Origin: Neodontobutis hainanensis | Lineage: Eukaryota; Chordata; Actinopteri; Gobiiformes; Odontobutidae | DNA length: 64,000 bases | Assembly (NCBI GenBank): GCA_024349245.1 | Contig: JALDNG010000048.1 | Location: 1,009,001-1,073,000, forward strand | Reading direction: 5' to 3' | Position numbers and translations under genes: made by a program | Shown: positions 1 to 13,600 of the stretch, one piece after another | Layout: each line of letters begins with the position of its first letter | How positions within the stretch are numbered: position 1 is the stretch's first letter | Notes under the pieces: generated by a model | What the model was told of the DNA's origin: nothing | What the model saw: only the letters and a program-made list of their open reading frames with translations | Databases searched by the model: none

Positions 1-566
1 AGTGAAGAATCTTGGAACTAAACTTGAAACTGTTTAATCTGTATGTGAAGCTATGCTGTGATCGAGACATGTGCTCCTGCAATACCAATAAAAAATACCA
101 GTAGTCCCTGTGGCATAGCACTGGATTAAATATCACTGATTGGAACATACCTCACTTCTAGTATAGTGAGCACTTCACACACACCATGACCTCATCACAG
201 AATAATAAAACCCTATAGTAGAAGACTTTTATTACAAAATTAATTGTGAAACTTGATCAACATCAACTAATAAAATGGTGGAGTACAAGTGTATATGTGT
301 GACGTCACAAGCAGTTTTTAGTACAACAAGTTATAAATGTTTTGTGAGTGAGAATATTCTCAGACGTATGTTCAGCCCCAAATCAAACCTGGATGAGGCA
401 AATGGTGCCTGGTCATCTTGACCTTTGACCCGATCCTTGCCATTGCACCAAAATACAGTTCCCCTGCTTTAATGGCTGCAAAGCTCCTGTAATTGTATCC
501 AAACTGTTTTATTGATTTGTGCAAAAATCTGTTCTGATCTTTTGTTCTTACTTTTTTTGGGTCTAG
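1..566 (+). other. Intron of tmem182 (upstream part)
   Basis: No exon is seen here. The segment ends in a pyrimidine-rich tract and the AG at 565-566 that precedes the first visible tmem182 exon. The open frame on the opposite strand (372-617) overlaps that exon and is not supported. Confidence 0.6.
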
Positions 567-1803
567 CGTGGGGATGTTGTGATGCAGAAGGACCCTAGTA
601 ACGTCACTCTGTACCATGAAGGATTTTTCTGGAGGTGTTCTTTTGGAGCCAATGTGGAAGATGAGAACATGCTCTGGAAGCTGTGGTTCAGTGAGTGTTC
701 ATGTAATGTACATTTTAGAAGCAATATTTAAGGCAGGTCTGAAAACACTATTCTTGTTTGCTGCTTCTCAACAATCACAAGGCAATTTTTAAGTTATTCT
801 CTTGTAAACAAACGTGGCAGAACCCCTCTCATGTGACCGCCTAGCAATTGTGCATGTGATGTTATTCTGGTTCTTTGTCAGGTGACTCTGCATCATCTAT
901 TTTCTAAAGGGTACTTTATGAATAGTGGGTAATTGTCAAAAATCTGCCTGTAGCTGTTAGCTATCTTGTGAGAGGTGGTGGAATTTCACATGGGGAAGGA
1001 CAGCAGTAGAGGACCACAGTGTAGAACATTAAGCGACAATGTACATCATCAGTGCTACATTGTCAAAACAAGAACAGACCATTATTACAAGGCTTTCACA
1101 CATGATGGTGTTTAACTTTTTTTTCTTTTTTTTTTCATTGACTTTATAAATTCTCTATTCTCAGCCAACCAACCATCCTCAAAGCTCTGCATGCACGCCT
1201 ACCTCTTCCCATTCCCAGTGTCCCAGCAAAGCCACAATACCACACAGTACGACTCTGCCATAAGTAAGTGGTAACGTTCATCTAATACTTTGCATTGCAT
1301 TACTTCACATAGTATTATTTAACTTCTCTCTCGTGCAGTCTACAGGGGCTTTTGGAGCATCTTCATGCTTGTTGGCGTGGTTGCTGTTGTAGTTGGTGGG
1401 TTCATCATCATCTGTGCTGCTCCTTTTGCCAGTCACTGTTTGTATAAAACAGGAGGCATCCTTTTTCTTGCATCAGGTGAGACTTAGCCCAGTGAAATAT
1501 AATTTAGTGACGAGCAAGAGATATTGGTAAATTAATAGTTTATGAGGTTATCTATCTTATCCTGTGCCTTTTCTCCCAGGTTTCTTCCTGCTGTGTGTGG
1601 TGGTGATGTTTGTGTTGTGGTTGGAGGTGCTGGACGTAAAGGATGTCTACATTGACTACCAGCGCGCCAATCTGTGTCCAAAGTTTGAGCTGTCCATTGA
1701 CTACGGTCTGTCTTTTATGTTCGCACCTGTTGGTATCTTCTTCTGCCTCCTGTCCGGTCTACTCTTCCTCCTGATTGGTCGAACAATACAGCTCTGCCAC
1801 TGA
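567..1803 (+). CDS. tmem182: Transmembrane protein 182 (3' four coding exons, partial)
   Basis: Four spliced coding exons can be read: 567-690, 1165-1263, 1339-1476 and 1580-1803 (stop TGA). All have AG acceptors and GT donors, with consistent phases (1, 1, 1). Together they give 195 codons including the stop. The product matches vertebrate TMEM182, a claudin-superfamily four-pass membrane protein of skeletal and heart muscle linked to myoblast fusion and adhesion. Visible hallmarks are YHEGFFWRC in the first extracellular loop, TNQPSSKLC, DSAIIYRGFW at the start of TM2, IIICAAPFASH, and the final hydrophobic segment APVGIFFCLLSGLLFLLIGR followed by a short tail. Two N-glycosylation sequons (NVT and NTT) lie in the extracellular loop. 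TM1 and the start codon belong to an upstream exon outside the window; I found no convincing candidate for it in 1-566. Family identity is from memory of the vertebrate protein; the teleost a/b copy is unresolved. Confidence 0.95.
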
Positions 1804-2080
1804 TCGGGATGGGCTGCAGGTGTCTGGAAGAGAAAGGATATTTCATATTTTTACTGCCAGAGACTGACAAGAGTGTAATATATGGTGCAAATATTTTGTT
1901 GACCTATGTGTTTTTCTTAGACAAACAGTGTGAGAGTGTTTATAAAATTAATTTTAGATTAATTTAAATTAATTTGATTTAATTTAAATAGAAAAAATAT
2001 TTGAAGTGTGCATGAGTAAGATGTTTTAGCTCTTGTTTGGATATATTTCCTTACAATAAACGAAATATAAATGTTTATAA
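1804..2080 (+). other. 3' UTR of tmem182 with poly(A) signal
   Basis: AT-rich sequence directly after the tmem182 stop. A canonical AATAAA at 2055-2060 is the first good polyadenylation signal, so cleavage is inferred at about 2075-2090. Confidence 0.6.
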
Positions 2081-2369
2081 AGTATTAAAAAAAAAACACC
2101 AAATGTTAGTAGCATTACAAATTTACAATGTGCATGACTTTTATCTTATACAGGCCTAACCGTTATTTTGGTGTGGCCTTATGTTGCTTTGACAGTAAAC
2201 TCTAATTCATAAAACATGCTTATTATGATATAATGTATTAGAAAATATTCCTGGATCAAATAAATTAATAAATATACGTTTTTAAATAAAAAATAATTAA
2301 CCTGAAAAAAACTGAAGACTTTTTACTATCAGCTGAAGATTGATACAGCTAGGCCAACTTTTTAGAGGA

Positions 2370-2440
2370 CTTTAAATAGATATGATAAGATAAGATATAT
2401 TTGTCACATGCACAGACCTGCAGACAGAAACAAAAAACAC
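2370..2440 (-). mobile_element. Retroposon 3' tail (non-LTR type)
   Basis: Read on the minus strand, the segment has a 'gtctgtgcatgtgacaaat' block followed by repeated TATCT/TTATC units. This is how many fish LINE and LINE-tailed SINE insertions end. Only the tail is recognisable; the body is lost or too diverged to see. Confidence 0.4.
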
Positions 2441-5400
2441 AACACAGGATGAGGTTCTGTATATGCAATGTTCCTTGTGTAAAAGAGCCCACTATCAACC
2501 ACCAGAAGAGGGCAATGTTGCTTTATTTAATGTATGCTAAAAAAAAAGATCCAAAATACCCCTTACCTTGAGTCGAGTGAAGTGTATGTGGTGTTGTGCA
2601 TTTAATTCAGAGGTAGTATCTGCAGATGAAAGAATTCACACCTTGGCCGACAGACGGATGGTAATTTCACTCATGAATGGAGCATTTGATCAGGAAGTGA
2701 ATGGACTCCTGTGTCAATTCTCACGTGCTTCTTTTGGGCTTTATAATATACTTACCATACACACAAAAATGCATCTGTGGCCTGCCTCAGAATGTACCAA
2801 GGACAGACATAAAATACTCCACAGCAGCACTGAATATGCATTGAATCGGATTTCACTAGGACTAAAGATGAAGATTCACACTTCCAAATTTCTGAGGCCT
2901 TCAGTCTAGCTGTTCACCAAGTTCTTCACAGAAGGAAGTGAGATGCTCATACATTGTTGCACGAGCAGATTTGTTCTGATCTGATGGACTACCTGGATTA
3001 AATAAAAACCTAATAACCTTAAAAAAAAAAAAAAAAAGTTTAATCATGGCTCTATCCATTTCCTGGACAGTGTAGGGCTCGGAGAGATAAGGCCAGCAGA
3101 GACGGTGCAGGTGTGAAGCAGGCTACCTCCAGGAGCCTGGCCTTGCCGTCAGTAATGTCATCAGAGTGGGAGTCCCAGCTGAATTCAGTGCTGTTCTGCA
3201 TGATTGCCCATGATAATTGTGTGTTGATAGGGAGTGCCGGAGATGGAGCATAATTTCCACTGAGAGATTCCTAAACAAATACCTGTGCTCAGCAGAGGCA
3301 TGGGGAACAGCGGGAGGTGAGGGGAATAGAGGATGAGGCGCGATGGGGGCATGAGAGGGTAACGCTTGCTCTGGAGGAAGAAGGAGGAAGAAGGGATGTA
3401 GGCTAAACCAGAATGTGACAAGAGATGCACGCAAAATAAGAGTTACATGTTTTAGGGGCTGGATTGTTTGCAAGTGTGGCTTTATCGTCAAACAAATGTA
3501 AAAAAAAAAAAAATCACACACAAAGGTGTTTGTCCTTTTAGAGCAACACAGCAGATGCTAAGCGCTCCACAGTCACCCAGGCCTCCCAAACTGCTGGAAA
3601 AAAATGTAATATTATAATATAAATATACATAAATAAATAAATAATAATAATAATTTAAAAAAAACTGTGACGTGAGCTGCAACAGCCATAAAAACAAAAC
3701 ACATTAAACTGGAAACAAATTAAAGTTGAATGAAATGTGGTATGTGAATGAAATGATATATATGTCCAAGTCTATAACAGTGTGCTTTGTTAATGCATTG
3801 ATACAAAAGCATTACAGCTGTGTATGGTAAGTAGCTGGTCCTGAGCTAGCGTAAACACAACATTTATTTGAAGCTCACCTATCTCTGTGGCAGTCATATA
3901 GAACAACTACAGTATATCTTCTGCTTGAACTATAATAAAACATACATACTGTTTAATCAATAGGTGTGTGGAGAGGTAGCTCTGAAAAGACAGAGAAGCT
4001 GTAGTCATAATGAAGTTCAGGTCCCGTGGTTGTAACAGAAGTCAGCGCTGTATATTTAACCTTGAGGGAGGTTTACGTTAATTGGAAAACACTCTTTGCC
4101 TGAGTGCTCTCACCTCATGATGCGTTGTGTCGTTATCATATCTTATCTTCCAAATGTATCATAATCCCACATGACATGCCCGTCAGATTTTATTCCAATC
4201 TGATTACTTTCAACTCTTAGAGAAAAGCAAGGATTTGAATTGCATGAACAATATGGCAAGTCATATTACACGCCGCTTTCCTCTTTAGAGATACTTTTAC
4301 ATAATTTTCCATTCAGTATGAAATAATGAATAGACAATAGGCTGTATAATTGTGAAAATTTACAATTCAGAGGACTATGTGCTATCATCACTATGCATTA
4401 TTCAGTGAGTAGAGTGCATGGGTCACTGGTGGCACAGACACTAAAACTAAAGTTGTGACATCAAATAAACAACTGAAAATGAACAATTATTAGGCCTCAG
4501 CTTGACATATTCAGTGAAACTGTTTGATGAAGCAACATGTTTATATAGAAAGGCAGAGCACTGATATGTACATCATTCATGTAAAAGTTTGAGTTCAGAG
4601 GAGCCTACTGAAGTGTAGAACGGGTCTAGATGTGTAAAAGTGGCCGTTGCAGTGAAAGCTCCACCTGCGCTGTCCCCCTCATATCCTCTGGCCTCACACC
4701 TCCGTTTGTGCATATAAATTACATTCCAAAGTGAGTATGGATAGCACTTGTTCATACTCAAGGTCTCTTGTTTCAAAGGGATGCTAATGTCTTTCACAGT
4801 GTAACTCCTCTCAGCAGCCCTCTTTTAACTGCCACAGCAGAATGTGTAGGAGAAGACTGGGACTCCTCAACCATCTCACCTCTTGAATATTCATACTTTG
4901 GTAATTGTACATGGACATCCTAAACAAAGAGCATTATGTCGACCACAGATATGCTGCTCTTTCACTTTACCACTTGTCTCTTAACTGTTACATTAATAAG
5001 TAAACCTCTCACTTAAATGTCACACTGTGATGATTCCGTTTTGTGTTAGTTAGCACCCAAAGATTGGAGGTTAGGAGTTTCTCACTCTTTCTTTGGGATG
5101 GTTGTGTTTCAGCACACGCTACTTGAGCTCCTCGTTTGGGTTCAGCATCCCCTGGAGCAATTAATTAATGCTACAGTGCAAACAGCCAATAGAGTTGGTC
5201 ATGAATATTCAAAAATACCTCTCGCATATAATTTCTTATGCAGTGTGGTAACACAAGCAAGGCTGTGCTGAGGCAGTCATGACGGCTTCAAAACCGTCAA
5301 AGCACCATTTAGTACGTGTCCCACTGCAATGGGCACAAAAAAAAAAAAAAAGAAAAAGAATATATATATAACTTAAATATAGAAGATGTATATTTCATTT

Positions 5401-7468
5401 CCTGAAGTATTTAGAATAGTCTGTTAGATTTTTTAGAAATACAATTTTGGCCACTAAAGCAATGATTAATGTTGTATTTTCTGAACATTTGTGTGAGTTT
5501 TTTGTCATGATTCTAATTTAAATATTCCACTCTGGAGTTTAGTTAAGAACTTTTTACCAAATAAAATTCAGTACTATTTTACATTTTTAAATCTCTGCTT
5601 ACAGGCATTTTGTGCATGTCTTACGGTGCCTTAAGACCACTCTTCCGTTCTGCTGAATGTTACACATGTTTATTAATGCCTCTCTGTCACGTCTTAACCG
5701 TGTCACTGTGTGTAAATGCAGACACTAGCTCTGCTTATCATATTTAATAGAAAAGACAAATATACAATTCTAATGAAACTATTCAAATGATTTGTACTCT
5801 TTGTTTGGTGCTTCATGTGTATTCATAAGATTTGCTTCATCCTGTCTTCATTATAGCAACATTTATGAAAATGATGTATTATATATTGAAATTACAGCAA
5901 AGGCAGGGCTATTATTAACACTTGAACTACAGTGAGATCAGAGTCATGTCGACTGCATTTAAAGTTAGAACAAATGAAGCAGGATGTTACTGGCTCCAGG
6001 TAACAAACAACATGGAATAAGAAATAATTTTGAAAAGTATGAAACAAAACTTCATATTGCACTTTGTAGTGTTACTTTTAATACTTTTTTGTGTTATTTA
6101 GGTATTTTTGTAGGTTAACCGGAAACAGACGTGTAGGATTTGAAACCCCAGGGCCAAATCCGGTTCTTTAAAATTGTTTTCATGGCCTATATTTAACAGA
6201 AATTAGCTCATTTTAATAATGTATAGTCAGTAAAATGTTAGCCAAACCAATACATGAGACGTTTTCATTGATGAATATTTATTTGCTACTTTTCATCTCA
6301 AAAAGCGTTATTTTAGAACTCAATGCAACAACCAGGATTAATTATTCTTTGATTACAGTTAAACATCATTCTTAATATTGTTGGCTCTTGACATCTTACT
6401 TACAACTGTGGCCGTCAAAACAACATGACACAAGCGGGACACGGAGAGTTAAGGACAAAAGAACACACAAACACAAGTCCTCACTTGCACACATCAGGAA
6501 CACCTTACCAGTTCTCCTTAGATTTGTCTGTAGCTCCATCAAAATACAATCCCTTTTCTTCCCATTTTGAACCACTGTGGTTCTTCGTTTTCTTCCCTGC
6601 TCCAACCAGACCGGTCCCAGTGTGTCCTGATGCCGTGAGCGTGCACTTATATACTGGTTTCAACTTGCAAAAATCCGACCTCAGACCCAGAGTATGGCTG
6701 ACATTCCTTGAAAGTAAAGTCTTATTTGGTTTTGCAATGGTAAAAACAGACTATTTGTATTAATTGAGTAACATCCCCAGCAGAAATGTCAGGCTAGAAG
6801 TGAATAATGTATCTCCATGCAGATGATAAATAAATATGTTCATTTATGCATTTATTAATTTGAATGTTTAAACTGCAATTTAGTCAACAATTATACTTTA
6901 ATGTGGACACTTGTTTTATGTGTTGCCATGGATTTGAAAGATTAAAGTAATACGTTAAAGTAAATCCTTTTAAAATCTTGTTCTGCTTTTTTACTTTATT
7001 TACTTTTATTGTCTTTCTGGTTCATATTCGAAGAGGAACATTTAAAGAGAGATGGACAAAGTTGTATAAAGTTTCAGATAAAAGAAGTATAATGCCACAT
7101 GCAGCAGCTGGAGGATCACATGCCAGAGGGAGCATGTGCTATGGAACGGGGGCTGGTAAATGTTACCAGTGATAAATAAACATTATTTAAAAGACGTGTC
7201 AGGGCCTGTTAGAACGTAGCCGTGCCCTATTTGTTTTGCTGCTCTGAGGGAAAGGAATATTTAATCACTCTCCTGAACGACATGAATAATCACTGACGCT
7301 GAGACGGTGACTTCAGATTTACATTTGATTTGCATCAGAGAGAGAGAAGTTCAAATGTTACTTCAGTGTGATAATCTGTTAATAATGTCGTCTTTGCGTT
7401 TCACTCCACCTGCCGAGACCGATGCGTGGCTCATGCATGGATCACAGTAAATGACATGGATTTTATAT
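2441..7468. other. Intergenic, no gene recognised
   Basis: AT-rich, with only short random open frames. An A-run at about 3020-3036 follows an AATAAA, which could mark an old retroposed sequence, but the open frame before it (2568-2909) resembles nothing I know. A15-type runs occur at 3500 and 5337. The stretch 5155-5280 has a higher-complexity, TAAT-rich look (AATTAATTAATG) that could be conserved regulatory sequence. Octamer ATTTGCAT is at 7328-7335. Confidence 0.5.
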
Positions 7469-7668
7469 AACGCTTTCCCACCTACCAGACACACAAAGTG
7501 CTTCCATTCATCCATTCACACACCCGTGCCCAAGCTGGAACACCACTGGAGACAAGGAGGGTTCAATGTCTCCCCCAAAAACACAACAACAGTATGAACT
7601 GTGGGGAGAGTGAGAATCAAACTGCCAACTTCCTGGTCATTGGAAAAGTGCTCTACCACTGAGTCCCA
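7469..7668 (-). mobile_element. tRNA-derived SINE, minus orientation
   Basis: On the minus strand it begins with a tRNA-like A box (CAGTGGTAGAGCAC, near 7650-7664). About 35 nt later comes a B-box-like GCAGTTTGATTCTC, the spacing of a polymerase III internal promoter. The remainder ('attcatccattcacacacc', 'ggttcaatgtctcccccaa' on the plus strand) matches a dispersed repeat I recognise from many fish genomes. Several mismatches suggest an old copy. Exact ends are uncertain. Confidence 0.65.
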
Positions 7669-10600
7669 AATAAAATGATGCAATCAATAAACAAAGCTGT
7701 TTAATACTGGGACAAAATAACAGCCATCTTTATTAGAATATCCAAAACACTATATTAAATAAACAGAGCAGTGAATGTAAAACATACAATGCAATATTTT
7801 GTGTGCAAATTGTACTAGTACCTTTTATGGTATAAATCCTTAGACTAAAACTGGCTGTAAGTAAGTTTTAAGGTGGCCTACGAAGCAGCTGCAGCGGCAT
7901 TCTCACCTTGACACTGTCTTTTTGTAAAACCTTTCTCTCTCTATGGGTTGACACTGAAATAATGTTAGTTCTAACGACAGGATACCAACACATTAGGAGT
8001 CTATGTAAATTATAACATATATATATATTTTGGTTTGTAAGAACTGCTACTGCTTTGCAAATTCATCCAAGAAACAGACTGTTTATGACACACTGCGGTA
8101 ACTCGTTGTTTTCATGTCTCACACTCCCATCAAGATGAAAAAGATTAGTGACAAGTTTAAGTCCGACAATAGTTTCTGTTTTATATTGAGTCCAACATGG
8201 GCCACTGCACTTGACATGCCTCTGTCCCAGGGCAGTTAGACCATGGCTGCTCTGGACACCTGCTTGTTGGCATGGCGACATCTGAGCCTGTGGGATGAGC
8301 ACAGGGACATCTGTTCGGCAGACAGAGGGGCCCAATAGGTTGCCCTTAGCAACAGGATTCTGAACAAGGTTTGGCATCTGCTCAAAATCAGAATAAAAGG
8401 AGCAAGGTTTTTTCTGTGTGATCCCTGGCTCTTGATGGTGTGTGTTTGTTTATTGTTCTCATGTTTTATTACAGTCAGTACTATTATGGAGTTGATGGTT
8501 ATTGTCAGCTGCTAAAAAAGAAAATTAGACGATTTTGGACATTTTTCTCATGGCTGTGCATACTTCAACAGTCTCTATATTTTATTATATTTTGCTGCAG
8601 TGTTCACTACATGTTCTTGTCCAAAGTGAAGCTGGCTCATCAGGAGTAGATATAGATAGAACTAGAACTAGAAGTTGGGGGCATATGCAGCATTGGCATG
8701 CACTCTTGCATGAAGCACACATCTCTTAGCTTCTGAATGACCTCAGTGGGTCAGTGGTTTTGTTTGTGCTTGAGACATAAAAGAGGAAAAAAGGGTTCAA
8801 GGCTATAGAACCTGAAATCCAAACTGTTTCAATCAAGTATTCATTCAATCTTGAGGGCTCAAAGCCTACTGAGGAACATTTTAACTCACAACATATTTTT
8901 TGTAAATGGATAACAATCATCTTTTCAACTAAATGTCTCCCACTTATTACTTTGTTTTAAACTTGTCTATGTATCTGCTCCTTCAAATACACTGTGGCCT
9001 ACCATATTTGTATTGATATTATGATTTTAAAAAACAATTAATTGTCAGAACATGGATGAACATTTATTCAAATTGTCAGGTTGAAGTTGTGTCACCTGCA
9101 GTCCTATCCTTTTTTAACCTTCAGTAAATGCTTAAACAGCATTTTATTCTCATTTCAGTTCCCAGGAATACATTTTCCCCAAGTGGCTTTAATATCTTTT
9201 TTGCATTATGTGCCACAGTGATGGATTATCTTGATTGTAGATCCGAGCGTTGACAACAGAGGAGAGTGTGGGTGTGCATGATAAACCCTCCGCAAGTGGC
9301 GTTGGTCCATCTTTTCAGGCGCATCAGCGCAGGACAATACATCATCTGAATCCATATTTAATACTGAATCACCATACACTGTAGCTTGAAGGTTAACCTG
9401 TTTATTTTTTAATTTAAATTTGCTTTCAGATAGGGCCTGTTGCCTGTAGCAGATTTGTCCATTCATAATGCTTATGCCTGCTTCACTGATTATCGGAGAG
9501 TTCCTTACACAAAAGTACACATTTTGGGTCTCTTAAACATAATGTCTTCACATTGTATTTAGTAGTGCTCGAGTCTGATCTCATCTTAGAGTCACACACA
9601 CGATGTTTTAGATTTGGTTTCTTGAACACTTGAGTCCATAAAAGTGTACCTTCTTTGGTCTTGATCAGATCATTTTCAAAATCCCTAACAAAGATGATTT
9701 ACACAATGTCTTGAAAGTTATCCTTTAAGACATTTTATTGAACCTGATTACTGTATGTACAGTTTTAATGTTTCCTTTAATACAGTGGCTTGGTTACAGC
9801 ATCAATTGACCTTCATGAGACTTTGACTGTGGTCGTATTGGTGAGCAACCATCGCAGGACAACATGGACCAACAAAAATAAGTCATGGCAATTCAGTGTA
9901 ATTACAAGCACTTTGAAACACAAGAACTGCTCTTGTCTTGGGATTATGAGCCCTGTTCCGTTAACAAGGTGTTGTGGCTATGAATCAGAGCCGCTAATGA
10001 CTTAAAGAGCATATCAGCAATGGCTCGTTTGCTGAGCACCACAGGAATAGATCAGTCAGAGTTTCAACTTTAATTAGGGACCGGTTTAAAAGCATGCTCC
10101 CTGTGGTCCTGACACATTACCAATACTCTTGTCTATTAGTGTTTTAAACAAGTCCACCAGGACTGCAGGTGATTTCAGCGGTCCAAAGCAGTGCAGTGAG
10201 TCCATCTCTGACAATAAGAGGAATGTATTTTCTGGATTATGAAATGAATGTATACACATATTGACTGAGATTGGTAAGTTCACCTATAGTCAGAAAATGA
10301 GGTTCATCATGTTCCTACATATGGTGGGATACAGACAGTCAAAGGCTTTCTAAATCAAGCCCTGATCAAGCACAAAGGAGGATCTGGCTCTAAATAATAC
10401 ATGCCTGGCCTTGCCTTATATACTCCCCACTGGGACACTGAAGAGGTTGCAGAGGAGTTCAAACATCCGTTCACCGCATCTTCAAACATCTAGCCTTCAT
10501 CTTAGCTGCTGCCACATGTTATGACACTGCTTAACCTCTGAAACATCAGGAAGAGATGATTGTTGATGTGATGTTCAGCCGTATAGCATGGCCTGTCTTC

Positions 10601-13600
10601 AAATTGGACACTTTTTGTATTAGAATTTTAGCAATATTTTAGATGGGCCATTTTGAAATTTAATTAATAAAACAGTATTTTATAAGGTATACTGAGTGTT
10701 GTTTTTACTTTTAAAGTAGTTTTAGATTTAGAAATGTTTGTTATTATTAATGTTGAAGTGACTGCAATTTGCTTGTGTTGGAAATTTGGGATTGATTACA
10801 GGTTTGGCCACCATCAGCCACTCTCCACTGACAGTCATACAATCCCAAATCCCTCAGTAAGGGTCATTGTGAACCATACAAACAAGTATGTGACATCTCA
10901 CATTTGGGTGAGTCAAACAAGAGTTTATGTGGCTTTATATATTTTTTTGTTTCCTGACATGTCATTGTTGTGATCAATGTATTTTATGCATAGCTGCTCT
11001 GTGATTATTCAGAAATATTTAGAAGCTCTTAAAGTAAGTGATTTCACAAAGTATGGAAAATACAAATTTTATTCTATGTTAACACTTCTTGACTCAAGCA
11101 TCACAACATACCCTTTTGTTTGGCTGTGGATGCAGAGAAGTATGGGAGGCAGACAGCTCAGTAGGAGTCACGGTGCTGCTGCTCTTCGGCTGGTGATAAA
11201 GATTCAGCCTGTTCCTTTAGCTCCAAGTGTAGTCATGTGTATAATTGCTCTGGGACTAGAAATGCACCGTGTGTGAATATAAAGGAAGGGCCATTTAACA
11301 GGAAACACTGTCCAAACAACACCGCTTTAGTTTGTCTAAATGTCCCATGTCACAGAGACAGTGCAGGGGACAGAGCAAGGTGGGTAATAAGTGGGATGAG
11401 AGAAGGACCCTAACAGGGAAGAGCAAGTGGCTGAACCAATGAGTTCTGAGCACTGTGGTTTGTTACAGCAATATAACAAGGACTCTGTCTGGCTTAGTGC
11501 TAATAATGACTGAGAAAAGCAAGAATACAATAAATAATGCAGACATTTAACCAACCAAATGTTCCTCTGCTAATGTATTTTCCAACAAAATAAATACAGA
11601 CTGTTAAAGCAAAACAAAAGTCTAGGGTCTAGAGAGTGACTGGACCAAATGTAAATGTGTCATTGATTGTGTGCTTGACCCTGCTTGTGTAATCAGCTCA
11701 AGGCCAAGGGCAGCAGTGGGGTGACCACTCAGACATGACCTCTGCACTTTGGCTTTGGCCTTAAGCCAAAAACAGTGACCTTTAACCTGCAATGTGTGAC
11801 CCCTAAACTTTGAAAGAGTCCCAGGTGTGATTTTAGGAGAAGGTTTAATGTCGTCCACTACCTTTACTACAGGCTACACGTCTAGAAACTGGAAACTAGT
11901 GGAGATTTTCAATTTCCATGTTGTGTTACTATACTGATTAAAGCCTATGAATGCAGTAGTCATATCCTTATGGCCTTTGTGTTAATGCTCACTGCCTTAA
12001 TATATTTGTCCTTTTAATCACTGGATGAATCCATTGCCAATATTTATGCTTCCCTTTTCTCTGCAGAAGTTTTGCTATGTTGTTTTTCTCTGTGTAAGCA
12101 GACATAGCCAGCACTGGAATAGCCACTTTAGCCATTGAATATCTACAATTGTTACAAGGATCTTCAGGTAACACCAAATACAGACTTCAATAGGGGTTGT
12201 AGCACACACAGGCCTTCTGTTGGTGTTGGAATGAGAGCTAATATTGATTGAGGATATTTCCGTAAAGAAGCAGCTCTTAGAGTTAAGAGAACATTTTTTA
12301 ATTTTCCAAAAATCTATCACCTTGCACAAATTGTTTGCACAAATAAACTATATCTTAAGGAAGTCTTTCATTCTTCCATTCAATCTTTAATTTCCATGAA
12401 AAAAAGGTTTAGCTTCAGACACGAGCACGTTATAAATTCTGTCTACTTTTTCTAAAGTATGATTAAATATGCCAATCAGCGTCTGTATTTAAGCCAGGCA
12501 ACAAGCAATAGACCATCACCAAGGTCAAAGGGAAGAGGTCATACCCATTACACATCTGTGTGTGTATAGGCATAAATGGGATAAACGTATAGGCTGCCCT
12601 CTTCTTCAAACAAGCTTTACCCCAATTTAGAAAATGGATGTTTTGTGTTCAATTATGTCTTTCATCAATCAAGATAAATGTATCTGTTGTTTTCTCAGCT
12701 TGGCCTTAACACCTGAGCCATAAATCTGAAATGAGTGACTTTAATGTCAGATGAATCAACAAGGAAGCAATAGATTCTGAACATATTACAAAAGGAAATT
12801 GATTTTACTCATGAAAGAGATACAATGCACATTGATTATGCTGAAACTCACTGCATGTGGCATAAGGAAACAATGACTGAAGCAATTAACTCGACTGATC
12901 TTTTCAATCACACCTGCAACATGGCGGCTCAGTCACTTTTTCTTTATAGGAAAACAGTAAACATGTTTGATTCTAATTGTTTTATATTTGGGTAAACCTC
13001 AGTGCTGGAGGTTCACAACCTCCTCCCCTCCACAGTTGTTCCACATTGTGTATTACGTTTATCAGTCTACTAGAGCCTCGAACAAAGACCTTCGTGTTCA
13101 AACAGCAATTACTCTCTCATCTCCTGAGGCATCAGTACTGGCCTAATTGGATTTAAATGAACCCCCAAATTTTCCTTTGTTACAGCAAATAATATGCAAG
13201 TCTTTTTAATTAAGATCCGATACAAGCCGTGTGGAGGGTCTGCGGCTGCTTTCATGTGCTCCTCTTTAAATGGGACGCTGGACCACAGTGACGGACAGGT
13301 CGGTGCAGAGCTGAGTGGGAAGCAGTGTGAGGAAGTTACTGTGTGTGTCAGCTGAAGGCAGTACTTTTGGCAGAACCCATGACATGAAATTGAGAGTCCC
13401 TAAAATTTAAGTTTTCTCAAATTTTAGTCCAGATAAGCTGGAGAAAAAAACAAAAACTCTAGTCTCGCATTGCTTCACACAGGTTTTTCTTCAAATATGA
13501 TTTACATGTCTTATAGAAACAGACCTTGTGCAGTACTTGTTTAACATAATTTTTTAACATAGCACAATCAGCACTGTGCCATGATGAACTGTAATGTACC

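Noticed and set aside
2568..2909. 113-codon open frame followed by AATAAA and an A-run
   Set aside because: It looked like a retrocopy, but the translation matches no protein I know and lacks coding character; the A-run alone is weak evidence.
3123..3521. 132-codon open frame on the minus strand
   Set aside because: Low-complexity Pro/Ser/Phe-rich translation from intergenic sequence, with no splice or family support.
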